This document shows, piece after piece, positions 26,079 through 34,708 of a stretch of 39,860 nucleotides of DNA. How positions within the stretch are numbered: position 1 is the first letter of the stretch; every line of letters begins with the position of its first letter. Source of the stretch: Gammaproteobacteria bacterium (GTDB taxonomy: Bacteria; Pseudomonadota; Gammaproteobacteria; Immundisolibacterales; JAKLLR01). The notes below the pieces were generated by a model. That model saw only the letters and a program-made list of their open reading frames with translations, was not told where the DNA came from and did not search any database. The DNA is taken from NCBI GenBank assembly GCA_022014175.1, contig JAKLLR010000009.1:1-39860 (forward strand). Direction: 5' to 3'. The translations under genes and the position numbers were made by a program.

Positions 26079-27241
26079 CGCGTCGCCAGGTAGCCGGAGA
26101 GCCGGGCGACGCCCTCCTCCAGCCGCTCCATTGAGGTGGTGTAGCTGACCCGCAGATGTTCCAGCGCCCGGTGGGAACCGAAATCGATACCTGGGGTCAT
26201 GGCAACGCCGGCCTCATTGAGCAGCTCAAGGCAGAAGTCACTGCTGTTGTGACTAAACTTCTGGCAACCCGGATAGAGATAGAAGGCCCCCTCCGGGGTT
26301 TTCGGCAGGTCGAAACCCAGCTCCCGCAGGGCTTTGGCCAGATAGTCCCTGCGAGCCTTGAAGATAAGCCGTCGCTCTTCGAGCAGGGCCATTACATCCG
26401 GTTCAAACGCCCGCAGCGCCGCGTGCTGGGCAATGGTGGGTGGTGAGATGAAAAGATTCTGGGCCAGTTTCTCCAGTGGCCGCAGATAGGCCGGGGGCGC
26501 GATCAGCCAGCCGAGCCGCCAGCCGGTCATACCGAAGAACTTCGAAAAGCTGTTGATAACGAAGAGGTCGTCGCTGTAACGCAGGGCTGTGCCGCTATCG
26601 CCGTCGTAGGTCAGGCCCTGATAGATCTCGTCCACGATCAGGTGCAGTTTCAGTCGGGCGCTGGTGGTCACAATCTCCCGCAGAGTGGCGTTAGGCACTG
26701 TGGTGCCGGTGGGATTGGATGGCGAGGCCAGCATCACCGCGCTGGTGCGGGAGGAGTGGCACTGTTCAATCAGATCGCCATTGAGCTGCCAGTTCGACTC
26801 CCTGTCCACCGGCACGCTGACCGGTGTGCCCCCTGCAAGACGGATAAAATTGCGGTTGCAGGGGTAGCCCGGGTCGGTGGTGATTACCTCCGAGCCGGGA
26901 TCAATGAGTGCCCCCATCAGTAGCTGGAATGCGCCGGAGGCCCCTGGGGTGATGATGATCCGCTCCGGGGCGATTTCCACCCCGTGGCGACTCTGGTAAA
27001 ACTCGGCAATCGCCTCCCGCAGGGGCGGTATGCCCAGAGCGAGAGTGTAATGGGTCTCCCCAGCCTGTAGTGCGGCAGTGCCGGCCTGGATCACGGCCTC
27101 CGGGCTGGGGAAATCCGGCTCGCCGACCTCCATGTGGACAATATCCCGGCCTTCAGCCTCCAGCCTGGCGGCCTGTCCCATCACCTCCATCACATGGAAA
27201 GGCGCGATCTGCGCCATGCGCTCAGCGATGCGGGGTTCCAT
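26075..27241 (-). CDS. Class I/II pyridoxal-phosphate aminotransferase
   Basis: A 388-residue aspartate-aminotransferase-fold enzyme. The start at 27241 ([20 protein letters not shown]) is chosen because the upstream frame would overlap the SDR gene. Cofactor residues: the SPSNPTG loop with the PLP-binding Asn, [10 protein letters not shown], and Lys234 in [16 protein letters not shown] as the Schiff-base lysine. Arg in HLRVSYTTS near the C-terminus binds the substrate carboxylate. The pattern [15 protein letters not shown] is typical of the AspC-like branch that includes alanine, tyrosine and methionine-salvage aminotransferases; the substrate is unresolved. It follows the SDR gene by 10 bp and probably shares its message. 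Its stop overlaps that of metG (26075-26078). Confidence 0.9.
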   Translation of the reverse strand: MEPRIAERMAQIAPFHVMEVMGQAARLEAEGRDIVHMEVGEPDFPSPEAVIQAGTAALQAGETHYTLALGIPPLREAIAEFYQSRHGVEIAPERIIITPGASGAFQLLMGALIDPGSEVITTDPGYPCNRNFIRLAGGTPVSVPVDRESNWQLNGDLIEQCHSSRTSAVMLASPSNPTGTTVPNATLREIVTTSARLKLHLIVDEIYQGLTYDGDSGTALRYSDDLFVINSFSKFFGMTGWRLGWLIAPPAYLRPLEKLAQNLFISPPTIAQHAALRAFEPDVMALLEERRLIFKARRDYLAKALRELGFDLPKTPEGAFYLYPGCQKFSHNSSDFCLELLNEAGVAMTPGIDFGSHRALEHLRVSYTTSMERLEEGVARLSGYLATR

Positions 27242-27251
27242 CCGTTCTGAC

Positions 27252-28049
27252 TCAGATACCCGAGTGCACCACGCCGCCATCCACATTCAGCAGCTGGCCG
27301 GTGACAAAGTCGCTCAGGGGCGATGCGAGGTAGATCACGCTGCCCACCAGATCGTCCGGCTGCTGGGGGCGCCCAAGGGGGCACATGGCGGCGATCTGAT
27401 CCTGAAGGCCGTCGCTACCAGATGCCTGCATGATGTCGATGGAGGCTTGCGACAGGGTAAATCCCGGGGTGATGCAGTTGACCCGGATACCCCGTGGCCC
27501 CAGCTCCCGGGCGAGACAGCGAGCCATAGTGGCCACCGCCCCTTTGGAGGTAACGTAGTGCAGGATGCCTGGCATGCCCATGCCGATGGTGGCGGATGAG
27601 ATATTAATGATCTTGCCGTAATTCTGACTGGTCATTTGCGGTGCGACGGCTTTCACGCACTGCCAGGTGCCCTTAACGTTGACTTCCATCATGCGGTCCC
27701 ACTGCTCTTCGGTGATTTCGTCGAAGGGCATATTCAACCCCACGCCCGCATCACTGGATGTGGCACCGAAGAGGGCGGCATTGTTGACCAGAATATCGAT
27801 CCGCCCGAATGCATCTACGGCTGCCGCGGCCATGGCTTGGGTGCTGGCGGAGTCTGCGATGTCGACGTGGACCCCGATAGCCGAGTCCGGACTGTTGGCG
27901 TTGATCTGCGTCACGGTCTCTGCAGTATCAATGATATCCGCCACCACCACTCTGGCCCCCTCGGCCGCAAGCCCCAGGCAGTAAGCCTGGCCGATGCCCC
28001 GGCCACCGCCGGTGACGATGGCAACTCTGTTATCCAGTTGTTTTGTCAT
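27252..28049 (-). CDS. Short-chain dehydrogenase/reductase
   Basis: A 265-residue classical SDR. The NAD(P) loop TGGGRGIG is at 13-20, VVVADI follows the second strand (acidic end suggests NAD), then NNAALFGA, and the catalytic Ser151/Ser152, Tyr165 and Lys169 (ILHYVTSKGA). The C-terminal PLSDFVTGQLLNVDGG is standard. The start at 28049 has GAGGAGAA 6-8 nt upstream; a longer upstream frame is rejected. Natural substrates of such SDRs are not predictable from sequence. The 10-bp gap to the aminotransferase suggests a two-gene operon, perhaps oxidising a hydroxy compound whose keto product is then aminated, which is inference. Confidence 0.9.
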   Translation of the reverse strand: MTKQLDNRVAIVTGGGRGIGQAYCLGLAAEGARVVVADIIDTAETVTQINANSPDSAIGVHVDIADSASTQAMAAAAVDAFGRIDILVNNAALFGATSSDAGVGLNMPFDEITEEQWDRMMEVNVKGTWQCVKAVAPQMTSQNYGKIINISSATIGMGMPGILHYVTSKGAVATMARCLARELGPRGIRVNCITPGFTLSQASIDIMQASGSDGLQDQIAAMCPLGRPQQPDDLVGSVIYLASPLSDFVTGQLLNVDGGVVHSGI

Positions 28050-28118
28050 ACTTGATTCTCCTCGGTTTTTGAGCCGCTTATGGTGGCACAAAGCCACCCG
28101 GACGCCCACGGGAAGGCG

Positions 28119-28895
28119 CTAAATAGGGATGAACACAACCCCGGCGATGGTCTGCATCAGGTTCTTGATGTTGTGATTGCTGCGGTTAGCGGCAATTCTG
28201 GCGATGCTGTCCTGCTGGGCGATAATTTTTCCCAGCAGCCGTTCGAAGCTGTAGTTTTGCACCTCTCCGGGGCGGGAGTTGCTGAGCAGAAAGAGCTCGC
28301 CGGTGGGGCTCCGGTCATGGTTTATTTTCCAGGCGGCGATCTCCACATTGCGGGCGGAGTCATACAGCTTCTGGGCATCGATGTCATTCAGGGTGTAGAA
28401 CGTCTGGCGATGGCCATAGGCCGACATGATCATGTCGGTCATGCCGGCGCAAAAGGCGTAGACCCGGTCACCGTGGAACTCCGGGTCAAACGCCAGTCGC
28501 ATCGCTGCAATGTTTCTCTGGCCGCCTGTAGGGGTCCAGTCGATCTCTAACGGGTTATAAAAAATGGCCGCAAGCCGATCAGGCAGAATCTGGGCGGGCT
28601 GTTTTCGTAGCTCTCTGGGGTTCCGCTGGTAGAGCTTTTTGGTCAGCAGCTGTAGCTGTGTCAGGACCTGCTGCTGATGCGCCTCCATCACCATCGCCAG
28701 ATCGGACTTGGCCACGTCCTGCACTTGAAACGGTCGGGCCGCAAGTTTTGCTGATCCACAGCCTGGGAGCAGAATCAGCAGCGCAACCAGGGCAACCACC
28801 CCAGCTGTTCTGTGGCCACGCTGATAACGGAGATTGCGGTCGATCAAGAGTTTGTTGGCGAACGAGGAATAGACTGGTACCGACAACTTTAGCAA
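28119..28895 (-). CDS. Putative lipoprotein of unknown function
   Basis: A protein of up to 258 residues with a signal and lipobox: hydrophobic AGVVALVALLILLPGCGSAK with Cys46 (L-P-G-C) as the lipidation site. The mature part has ERLLGKIIAQQDSIARIAANR near its C-terminus, FHGDRVYAFCAGMTDMIMSAYG in the middle (in two parts) and no domain I recognise. The frame has no ATG before the signal: the possible starts are TTG codons at 28895, 28886 or codon 17, none with a good ribosome site, so the exact start is uncertain. It is divergent from the CBS-domain gene with a gap under 35 bp. Confidence 0.75.
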   Translation of the reverse strand: MLKLSVPVYSSFANKLLIDRNLRYQRGHRTAGVVALVALLILLPGCGSAKLAARPFQVQDVAKSDLAMVMEAHQQQVLTQLQLLTKKLYQRNPRELRKQPAQILPDRLAAIFYNPLEIDWTPTGGQRNIAAMRLAFDPEFHGDRVYAFCAGMTDMIMSAYGHRQTFYTLNDIDAQKLYDSARNVEIAAWKINHDRSPTGELFLLSNSRPGEVQNYSFERLLGKIIAQQDSIARIAANRSNHNIKNLMQTIAGVVFIPI

Positions 28896-28928
28896 TATCC
28901 GATCAGAGCAGGACAGGGGGTGATAGAA

Positions 28929-29366
28929 ATGATTACAGTTGAAGAGCTGATGGCAACGGAGATTTTAACCGTGGGTCCCGATGAGAGCGCCCATGCCGCT
29001 CATGAGTTGATGACGGCAAACCAGATTCGTCATCTGCCGGTGATTGATGACTCCGGGGTGTTGGTGGGGTTGATCACCGAGCGTGATCTGCTAGCGGCGA
29101 GCGTCTCGGTGCTGGCGGATCTCTCCCTGCAGGAGCGGGATGAAGTGGAAGCCGGCATCCCGGTCAAGGCCGTGATGAGTACCGAGTTGGTCTACGCGGA
29201 TCTCGCTACCAGTCTGACCGAGGCGGCGGGCTATCTGCTCAAGAGTCCCCACGGTTGCCTGCCGGTGCTGGACAATGGCGCCCTCAAGGGCATCATCACA
29301 GAGACCGATTTTGTCGCCATGACCGCCCGCATTCTCGATGCCATGGGGCGGGGTAACAAAGCCTGA
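28929..29366 (+). CDS. Two-CBS-domain protein
   Basis: A 145-residue protein made of a pair of CBS domains (about 3-60 and 80-140), the adenosine-nucleotide-sensing module. Typical stretches are VEELMATEILTVGPDESAHA, NQIRHLPVIDDSGVLVGLIT and, in the second half, SPHGCLPVLDNGALKGIITETD. There is no catalytic domain, so it is likely a stand-alone energy or nucleotide sensor that regulates a partner. The ATG at 28929 has GGGGG 8 nt upstream; the GTG at 28920 is an alternative start three codons earlier. It precedes manC on the same strand. Confidence 0.9.
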   Translation: MITVEELMATEILTVGPDESAHAAHELMTANQIRHLPVIDDSGVLVGLITERDLLAASVSVLADLSLQERDEVEAGIPVKAVMSTELVYADLATSLTEAAGYLLKSPHGCLPVLDNGALKGIITETDFVAMTARILDAMGRGNKA

Positions 29367-29445
29367 GCGGGGATCGGCTAGGCTGTCGCCGCTCTGACTC
29401 CTGCCCTCAGGCAAAATGGGGGCAAAACAACAGCGTGCGGAATCG

Positions 29446-30879
29446 ATGCAGACTCAAATCCAAAGTGGCCCAATTGTTCCCCTGATTCTCTCCGGCGGCT
29501 CCGGCACCCGGCTCTGGCCCCTCTCCCGGGAGGCCTACCCCAAACAGCTGCTGCCTCTTTTGGGGCAGCAGAGCATGTTGCAGGAGACCTTGAAACGGCT
29601 CGACGGCCTGCCAGTGGACCCGCCGCTGCTGGTCTGTAACGAGGCCCACCGCTTTCTGGTGGCGGAGCAGCTGCGAGAGTTACAGATCACTGGGCAGATT
29701 TTGCTGGAACCCGCTGCACGCAACACGGCGCCCGCTGTGGCCCTCGGGGCGTTGCAGGCCTTGGTGGAGAGTGGTGATAGCGACCCACTGTTGCTGGTGT
29801 TGCCGGCGGACCATCTGATCCAGCACCCTGCGAAATTTCGGGCCGCCGTGTTGGCGGGGCTCTCTCTGGCGCGACAGGGGCACCTGGTGACCTTCGGCAT
29901 TACCCCCAGTGAACCGGCGACGGGTTACGGTTACATCCGCCAGGGAGCTTCGCTGGGGTCAAATGGTTTTAAGGTGGATGCCTTCGTCGAGAAGCCCGAT
30001 AGCGAGATGGCCACCGCATACATCGTACAGGGGGGGTATCTCTGGAACAGCGGCATGTTTCTGTTCAGTGCCCGGCGTTATCTGGATGAACTCAACCGTT
30101 ACGCCCCGGAGATTGCGGCCGCCTGCCGCGCCGCCCACGCCGAGTCCACCGCTGATCTGGATTTTATCCGGGTGCCCGAGGCCACCTTTGCAGAATCGCC
30201 TTCAGACTCCATCGATTACGCGGTGATGGAGCATACCGACGACGCGGTGGTGGTGCCGATGGATGCGGGCTGGAGCGATCTGGGTTCCTGGAGCGCCCTG
30301 TTGGAGGCTGGCGAGACGGACGCCGAGGGCAATATGACAGAGGGTGATGTGCTCATCCATGACAGCCATAACAACTATCTGAGGGCGGATGGCCGTCTGC
30401 TGGCGGTGGTGGGTCTGGAGGAGCACATCGTGGTGGAGACTGCCGATGCGGTGCTGGTCGCCCCCCGGGACCGGGTGCAGGAGGTGAAGCAGATTGTCAA
30501 TCGGCTGGTCGCCGACGGGCGGGATGAGGCCAGGGTCCATCGCCGGGTTTATCGCCCCTGGGGCAGTTATCAGTCGGTGGATGGCGCTCCCGGTTTTCAG
30601 GTAAAACGTATCATAGTGAACCCCGGCGCGCGCCTGTCGCTGCAGCGCCATCAGCAGCGGGCTGAACACTGGGTGGTAGTGCAGGGTACGGCCCGAATCA
30701 CCCGGGACAAGGAGCGGTTTGATCTGCACAAGAATCAATCTACCTACATCCCCCTGGGTGCGGTCCATCGGCTGGAGAATCCCGGTTCAGAACCGCTGCA
30801 CCTGATTGAAGTGCAGTCCGGGGATTATCTGGGTGAGGATGATATCGAACGGCTGGATGATCAATATGGTCGGCGTTAA
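29446..30879 (+). CDS. manC: Mannose-1-phosphate guanylyltransferase / mannose-6-phosphate isomerase
   Basis: A bifunctional enzyme of the ManC/CpsB/AlgA/XanB family making GDP-mannose, the donor for exopolysaccharide or lipopolysaccharide sugars. The N-terminal nucleotidyltransferase has the signature LSGGSGTRLWPLSREAYPKQ, then LVLPADHLI and GYGYIRQG, VEKPD. The C-terminal cupin isomerase domain follows from about residue 365 with RPWGSYQSVDG, VKRIIVNPGARLSLQRHQQR and EHWVVVQGTA, metal-binding histidines included. The start at 29446 (MQTQIQSGPIVPLILSGG) is preferred over the ATG ten codons upstream. No other polysaccharide genes are adjacent, so this is an isolated precursor gene here. Confidence 0.94.
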   Translation: MQTQIQSGPIVPLILSGGSGTRLWPLSREAYPKQLLPLLGQQSMLQETLKRLDGLPVDPPLLVCNEAHRFLVAEQLRELQITGQILLEPAARNTAPAVALGALQALVESGDSDPLLLVLPADHLIQHPAKFRAAVLAGLSLARQGHLVTFGITPSEPATGYGYIRQGASLGSNGFKVDAFVEKPDSEMATAYIVQGGYLWNSGMFLFSARRYLDELNRYAPEIAAACRAAHAESTADLDFIRVPEATFAESPSDSIDYAVMEHTDDAVVVPMDAGWSDLGSWSALLEAGETDAEGNMTEGDVLIHDSHNNYLRADGRLLAVVGLEEHIVVETADAVLVAPRDRVQEVKQIVNRLVADGRDEARVHRRVYRPWGSYQSVDGAPGFQVKRIIVNPGARLSLQRHQQRAEHWVVVQGTARITRDKERFDLHKNQSTYIPLGAVHRLENPGSEPLHLIEVQSGDYLGEDDIERLDDQYGRR

Positions 30880-30939
30880 GCTGTTGCCGAACAAATCAGG
30901 CCCCCTCAGTTCGGGCTAACTACAGGAGGAGGAAGAATA

Positions 30940-31752
30940 ATGAAGCAGGCGAAACCCCGGGTGTTTGATCTCAGTGGTGCGGGCCTGAAGCCGGTGGTGC
31001 CCGGCTCGGTCTATATGCGGCACTATTTCGGCAGCGACATGAGTGTTGCCTTCTATCGAATGCAGCAGACCGCAGACGCGCCCCTCAGCGCGGCCCCCCA
31101 CACGCATGGTGAGGAGCTGGCGATTCAGCTCAAAGGGGGCGCCACCCTGCAGGCGGGTGACAAGATCTATAGCCTACAGCAGGGAGATGTCTATCTGATC
31201 CCACCAGGGCTGGAGCATGGTGGCGGCGCCAGCGGCTTTGACGGCGACGAAGTTGAAGTGCTCTCACTGGTGACCCCGGCTCGACCGGAGTTCGGACCGG
31301 AGGATGAGGCCGGCTATTTCCCCACCCCGGGCAATGCCCCGCCCCCCACCGAATCAAAACCGGGTGACGTGCGGATTTTGTGTAATCTCAACGAACTCTC
31401 GCTGAAAGAGGTGGTGCCTGATCAGCTCTATATGCAGTTCTGGCATGGTGCCGAGAGCACGATTGCAATCACTCGGATGGTCCGCAGTGAAACCGGCATG
31501 GTGCCCCTGTCGGTGAATTGCCATCCGGAGGAGCTCTGTATCGCTTTCAGTGGTCGGCTCAATATGCGGGTGGAGGGCGAGGCGTACAGTTTTGGCCAAG
31601 GGGAGGCGTTCTGTATCCCCCCTTACATGAAACATGACGGTGAGTGCGTGACCGACGAGTGCCTGTTGCTTAGCTGGTATACCCCGGACCGTCGCGCGGA
31701 GTGGGGCGAAGAGAGCGACGAACTGCCCGCGTTCAGTTTTCTCGAAGAGTAA
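30940..31752 (+). CDS. Bicupin protein
   Basis: A 270-residue protein made of two cupin barrels. The first has a full metal site: His54, His56, Glu59 (PHTHGEEL) and His93 (IPPGLEHGG). The second is altered: NCHPEEL has Asn193 in place of the first His, keeping His195, Glu198 and His232 (IPPYMKHDGE), so it may bind metal weakly or only support the fold. No signal peptide. The ribosome binding site is exceptionally strong (AGGAGGAGG 7 nt before the ATG), suggesting high expression. It follows manC by 60 bp, in which a CCGAAC/GTTCGG dyad lies (30887-30914). Substrate unknown; cupins include dioxygenases, isomerases and binding proteins. Confidence 0.85.
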   Translation: MKQAKPRVFDLSGAGLKPVVPGSVYMRHYFGSDMSVAFYRMQQTADAPLSAAPHTHGEELAIQLKGGATLQAGDKIYSLQQGDVYLIPPGLEHGGGASGFDGDEVEVLSLVTPARPEFGPEDEAGYFPTPGNAPPPTESKPGDVRILCNLNELSLKEVVPDQLYMQFWHGAESTIAITRMVRSETGMVPLSVNCHPEELCIAFSGRLNMRVEGEAYSFGQGEAFCIPPYMKHDGECVTDECLLLSWYTPDRRAEWGEESDELPAFSFLEE

Positions 31753-31770
31753 GGCCGATGCCGGGCTGGT

Positions 31771-33729
31771 CTATTTGGCGGTCGCCGGCCCGTCATTTTT
31801 CACGACATTCACCATCAGGTCGCTGAGCCGGGTGGTGCTGCCATCGACCTGGTGCTGGTAGACCGCTGTGAAGGCCAACACCCCGGCCAGATAGTCCCGG
31901 GTTTCGCCGAAGGAGATGGTCTCAATCCAGATGTCCGCGGGCAGACTCTGGTCTGATAGCCAGCGATCCACATTGTGGGGGCCCGCGTTGTAGGCGGCGG
32001 TGGCCAGTACCGGGTGGCCGTACTCCCCCATCAGCTGTGACAGGTAGGCGGTGCCGAAGCGGACATTGGTTTCCGGATCAAGCAGCTGGCGGGATGAGCT
32101 GAGCCTGGTGTTCAGGCGGCGCGCAACCTGCTGTCCGGTGGCGGGCATCAACTGCATCAGCCCCAGGGCACCAACCGGGGAGCGGGCGTCCGGTGCAAAC
32201 AGGCTCTCCTTGCGGGCGATCGCAAAGGCCCAGGCGGGTTCGATCCGGTTTTTACCGGCGTAAGCGACGATGAGATCCTGGTAGGCCAGGGGAAAACGGA
32301 GGTTGAGGTCATCCCGGTGGCCGCTGGCACTGATGGTGCGGATGGCCTGATCAAACCAGCCCCACTCCCGGGCCAGCTGGGCAGCCTGCTGGAGATCAGT
32401 GGTATTGAGCGCCCGGGTTGCCAGCCGCCACTCCCGCCGGGCCTGAGTCAGCCGCTGTAGTCGGTGGAGCTCTCGGGCCCGTTGCATGGCTGGCAGGTGG
32501 GCCAGCGCGGTGAGCCCCACCGGGTCTGGGGAGACGGGGGTGTGCTGCATGCTGTAATCCAGCCCCAGCCGATCTGCGGCCAGAAAACCGTAGTAGTGGC
32601 GAATGCCCGCGAGGGTGCTGTAAATCCCTTTGGCCTCTTCGGTCTGATCCAGTGCAGCCAGGGCTCGGGCGCGCCAGTAGCGCCAGCGCAGATCGGTGCG
32701 CTCTTTCTCAGGCATCGCGTTGATGTAGGCGAGTACCGCTGGCCAGTCACCGGCCTTGAGGGCGACTCGAACCCGCCAGGCCCTGACGCTGGCATTCTGC
32801 TGTGCGGTCGGCACCCGACCAAGCCAGGCTTGGGCTTCGTAGCGGTGGGAGGTGGCCATGCCCAGGGCGATGGCGCGAAGAATGCGGCCTTTTTGCGATG
32901 GATTCAGACCCGGGTAATCGCTCACCCGTCGCCACAACGCTGCGGTTTTGATCTCGTCACGCAGGCCAAGCCGGGTCATGGCGTAGGCGGTGATCTCCCC
33001 CGCCCGGGGGTGGTCTCGCTGCAACTGCGGGTAGCGTTCAATGGTGTCGGGTTGTTCGTAGAGTGCGAGCCAGACATCAAGCCAGGCCCGGTCTGATGCG
33101 CTGAGATAGCGGCTCAGGAAGCGGGCCAGATCGGGCTGCCTGGCGGCGATTGCCAGCTCCACCCGTTGCCAGGCGAGGGCGGCGGTCAGGCCCCCGGACT
33201 GTCGCCAGGCTGCAAACAGGGGGTCGCAGACGGCCGGTTGAGAGCGACCGACCAGCCAGAGTTTTTCGATTTCATGCAGCGCCTGCCGGGGCTGCCCGGC
33301 CCGAAGGGTTGCGCGCCGGTGGTGACACTCCAGGGCTATGCTGCTGGATGGACGATAACTGGCCTGGAATGCCTCCCACTGCTGGTTTTGCGCCAGGGTC
33401 TCGAGCCAGGTTGCGTGCAGCTGAGCCGGTAGCGGTGTGTCAGCGTAGTCGGTTAGAAAATCCTCCACCTCCCGGGGCTTTAGTTGGGAGAGATTTCTGT
33501 GAAGTTCGGCGAAGCGCAGGTAGGGGTAGAGTGGATAGTCCCGCAGGGTTTCTGCCAGAGCATTGAAACGAGGGAGGTTATTGGTGGCGAGGGCCTGTTC
33601 CGCCTGAGTAAACCGGGTTCGCTGGTTTTCCAGGGTGGTGCCGGTATCCGGTGCGGCCAGGGCGGTGTGGATGTATGACACTAGCATTAGACCAGCCAGG
33701 AGGGTGTTCAGTGGGGCTGATCGGGGCAT
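31771..33729 (-). CDS. slt: Soluble lytic murein transglycosylase
   Basis: A 652-residue periplasmic enzyme that cleaves the peptidoglycan MurNAc-GlcNAc bond, leaving 1,6-anhydro ends. Signal peptide: PLNTLLAGLMLVSYIHTALA with cleavage after ALA. The long superhelical U-domain (about 30-430) forms the ring seen in Slt70, followed by the linker and the lysozyme-like C-domain. The catalytic glutamate is at about residue 508 in ARKESLFAPDARSPVGALG, followed by LMQLMPATGQQVA and AAYNAGPHNVDRWL. The start is the ATG at 33729; a longer frame is not supported. DUF2797 lies 10 bp upstream on the same strand. Confidence 0.95.
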   Translation of the reverse strand: MPRSAPLNTLLAGLMLVSYIHTALAAPDTGTTLENQRTRFTQAEQALATNNLPRFNALAETLRDYPLYPYLRFAELHRNLSQLKPREVEDFLTDYADTPLPAQLHATWLETLAQNQQWEAFQASYRPSSSIALECHHRRATLRAGQPRQALHEIEKLWLVGRSQPAVCDPLFAAWRQSGGLTAALAWQRVELAIAARQPDLARFLSRYLSASDRAWLDVWLALYEQPDTIERYPQLQRDHPRAGEITAYAMTRLGLRDEIKTAALWRRVSDYPGLNPSQKGRILRAIALGMATSHRYEAQAWLGRVPTAQQNASVRAWRVRVALKAGDWPAVLAYINAMPEKERTDLRWRYWRARALAALDQTEEAKGIYSTLAGIRHYYGFLAADRLGLDYSMQHTPVSPDPVGLTALAHLPAMQRARELHRLQRLTQARREWRLATRALNTTDLQQAAQLAREWGWFDQAIRTISASGHRDDLNLRFPLAYQDLIVAYAGKNRIEPAWAFAIARKESLFAPDARSPVGALGLMQLMPATGQQVARRLNTRLSSSRQLLDPETNVRFGTAYLSQLMGEYGHPVLATAAYNAGPHNVDRWLSDQSLPADIWIETISFGETRDYLAGVLAFTAVYQHQVDGSTTRLSDLMVNVVKNDGPATAK

Positions 33730-33739
33730 GGTGTCGTCG

Positions 33740-34552
33740 CTATTTGGTATCCATACTGATGTGGTAGCCCGCAAATTTGCGAATATTCACAACCCCGGCA
33801 TCCATGATCAGGTACTGGCCTTTGATGCCCAGCAATTGTCCTCCAATCTCCGGCTGTTTGTCGAAGTTCAGGGCGTTTACTTTTTGCGGGTAGTCGGTCA
33901 CCGGATAATTCAGGCGGGTTTCAGTGCACTCCAGCCACTCCACGTCACCATTGAGTTCGGCCACAGCGTGATTGATCTCCGTTGCCATTGTTGCGCGAAG
34001 CCGGTTCCGTTCCGAGACCAGATCAATCAACGGTGGCGGCCCTTTCAGCATCCGTTGCCAGTTGGTTTTGTCGGAGATCTCCAGGGCCAGGGTGATCTCC
34101 ACCAGGCCGGAGTGGTAGCGGCTGGGCACCCGTAAAATCGGCAAGGCCTGGGTTGCCCCCTGGTCGATCCAGCGGGTTGGAATCTGGCTCTCCCGGGTGA
34201 TGCCGATTTTCAGCCCGGAGGTATTGGCGAGGTAGATCACGTGGGGTTGCATGCAGTGGCTTAGCCCCCACTCCGGCTGGCGGCAGGTGCCCTGGTCGTA
34301 ATGGCGCTTTTCCGGTCGCACGATACAGATGTCGCACACCGCAAGTCGCTGGGAGCAGGGCCAGCAATAACCCTGGTTAAAACTCTTGCTAATTTTGCGG
34401 TCACAGGCGATGCAGTTGATCCGACCCTTGAAGGTCAGCTGCAGCTCCCGGCCCAGCAGCGGATTCATCTCCAGCAGCTGGTCATCGAAGCGCATTTGGT
34501 AGCTCAGGAATTGCCCTGTCGCCACCGCCATCTTTCTTAAATTGCCCTGCAT
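33740..34552 (-). CDS. DUF2797 zinc-ribbon-like protein
   Basis: A 270-residue protein of the DUF2797 family, function unknown. Starting at MAVATGQF (34531, 263 residues) is also possible; the ATG at 34552 is the first in the leader. The N-terminal part is cysteine-rich: CIACDRK, CWPCSQ, CDICIVRPEKRHYDQGTC, which look like zinc-ribbon ligands. The middle has LANTSGLKIGITRESQIPTRWIDQGATQAL (in parts), resembling a GIY-YIG-like core. The same frame stays open through the antisense strand of the repeat-peptide gene, but that part is not coding. It is divergent from the metallo-RiPP operon and precedes slt. Confidence 0.8.
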   Translation of the reverse strand: MQGNLRKMAVATGQFLSYQMRFDDQLLEMNPLLGRELQLTFKGRINCIACDRKISKSFNQGYCWPCSQRLAVCDICIVRPEKRHYDQGTCRQPEWGLSHCMQPHVIYLANTSGLKIGITRESQIPTRWIDQGATQALPILRVPSRYHSGLVEITLALEISDKTNWQRMLKGPPPLIDLVSERNRLRATMATEINHAVAELNGDVEWLECTETRLNYPVTDYPQKVNALNFDKQPEIGGQLLGIKGQYLIMDAGVVNIRKFAGYHISMDTK

Positions 34553-34573
34553 GGCGAAAAATAACGGGATTGT

Positions 34574-34602
34574 GGAACTATCGAAATGAGCCTCAGTCCT
34601 AA
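34574..34602 (+). promoter_or_regulatory. Candidate ECF (sigma-E-like) promoter of the metallo-RiPP operon
   Basis: GGAACTA at 34574-34580, a 15-nt spacer, and GTCCTAA at 34596-34602, close to the sigma-E pattern GGAACTT-N15/16-GTCTAA. The transcript would carry about a 100-nt leader. A competing sigma-70 candidate is TTGGAT (34641-34646), 17 nt, AATACT (34664-34669). A small hairpin AGCTA/TAGCT lies at 34621-34636. Confidence 0.5.
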
Positions 34603-34708
34603 CTCCCCGTGGAAGATGCCAGCTATTAGGGTAGCTTCCCTTGGATTGGCAGCATGGTGGCTGAATACTGCGTGCCGAATTATTTAACGTGATCAAAAGG
34701 ACAGTGTA

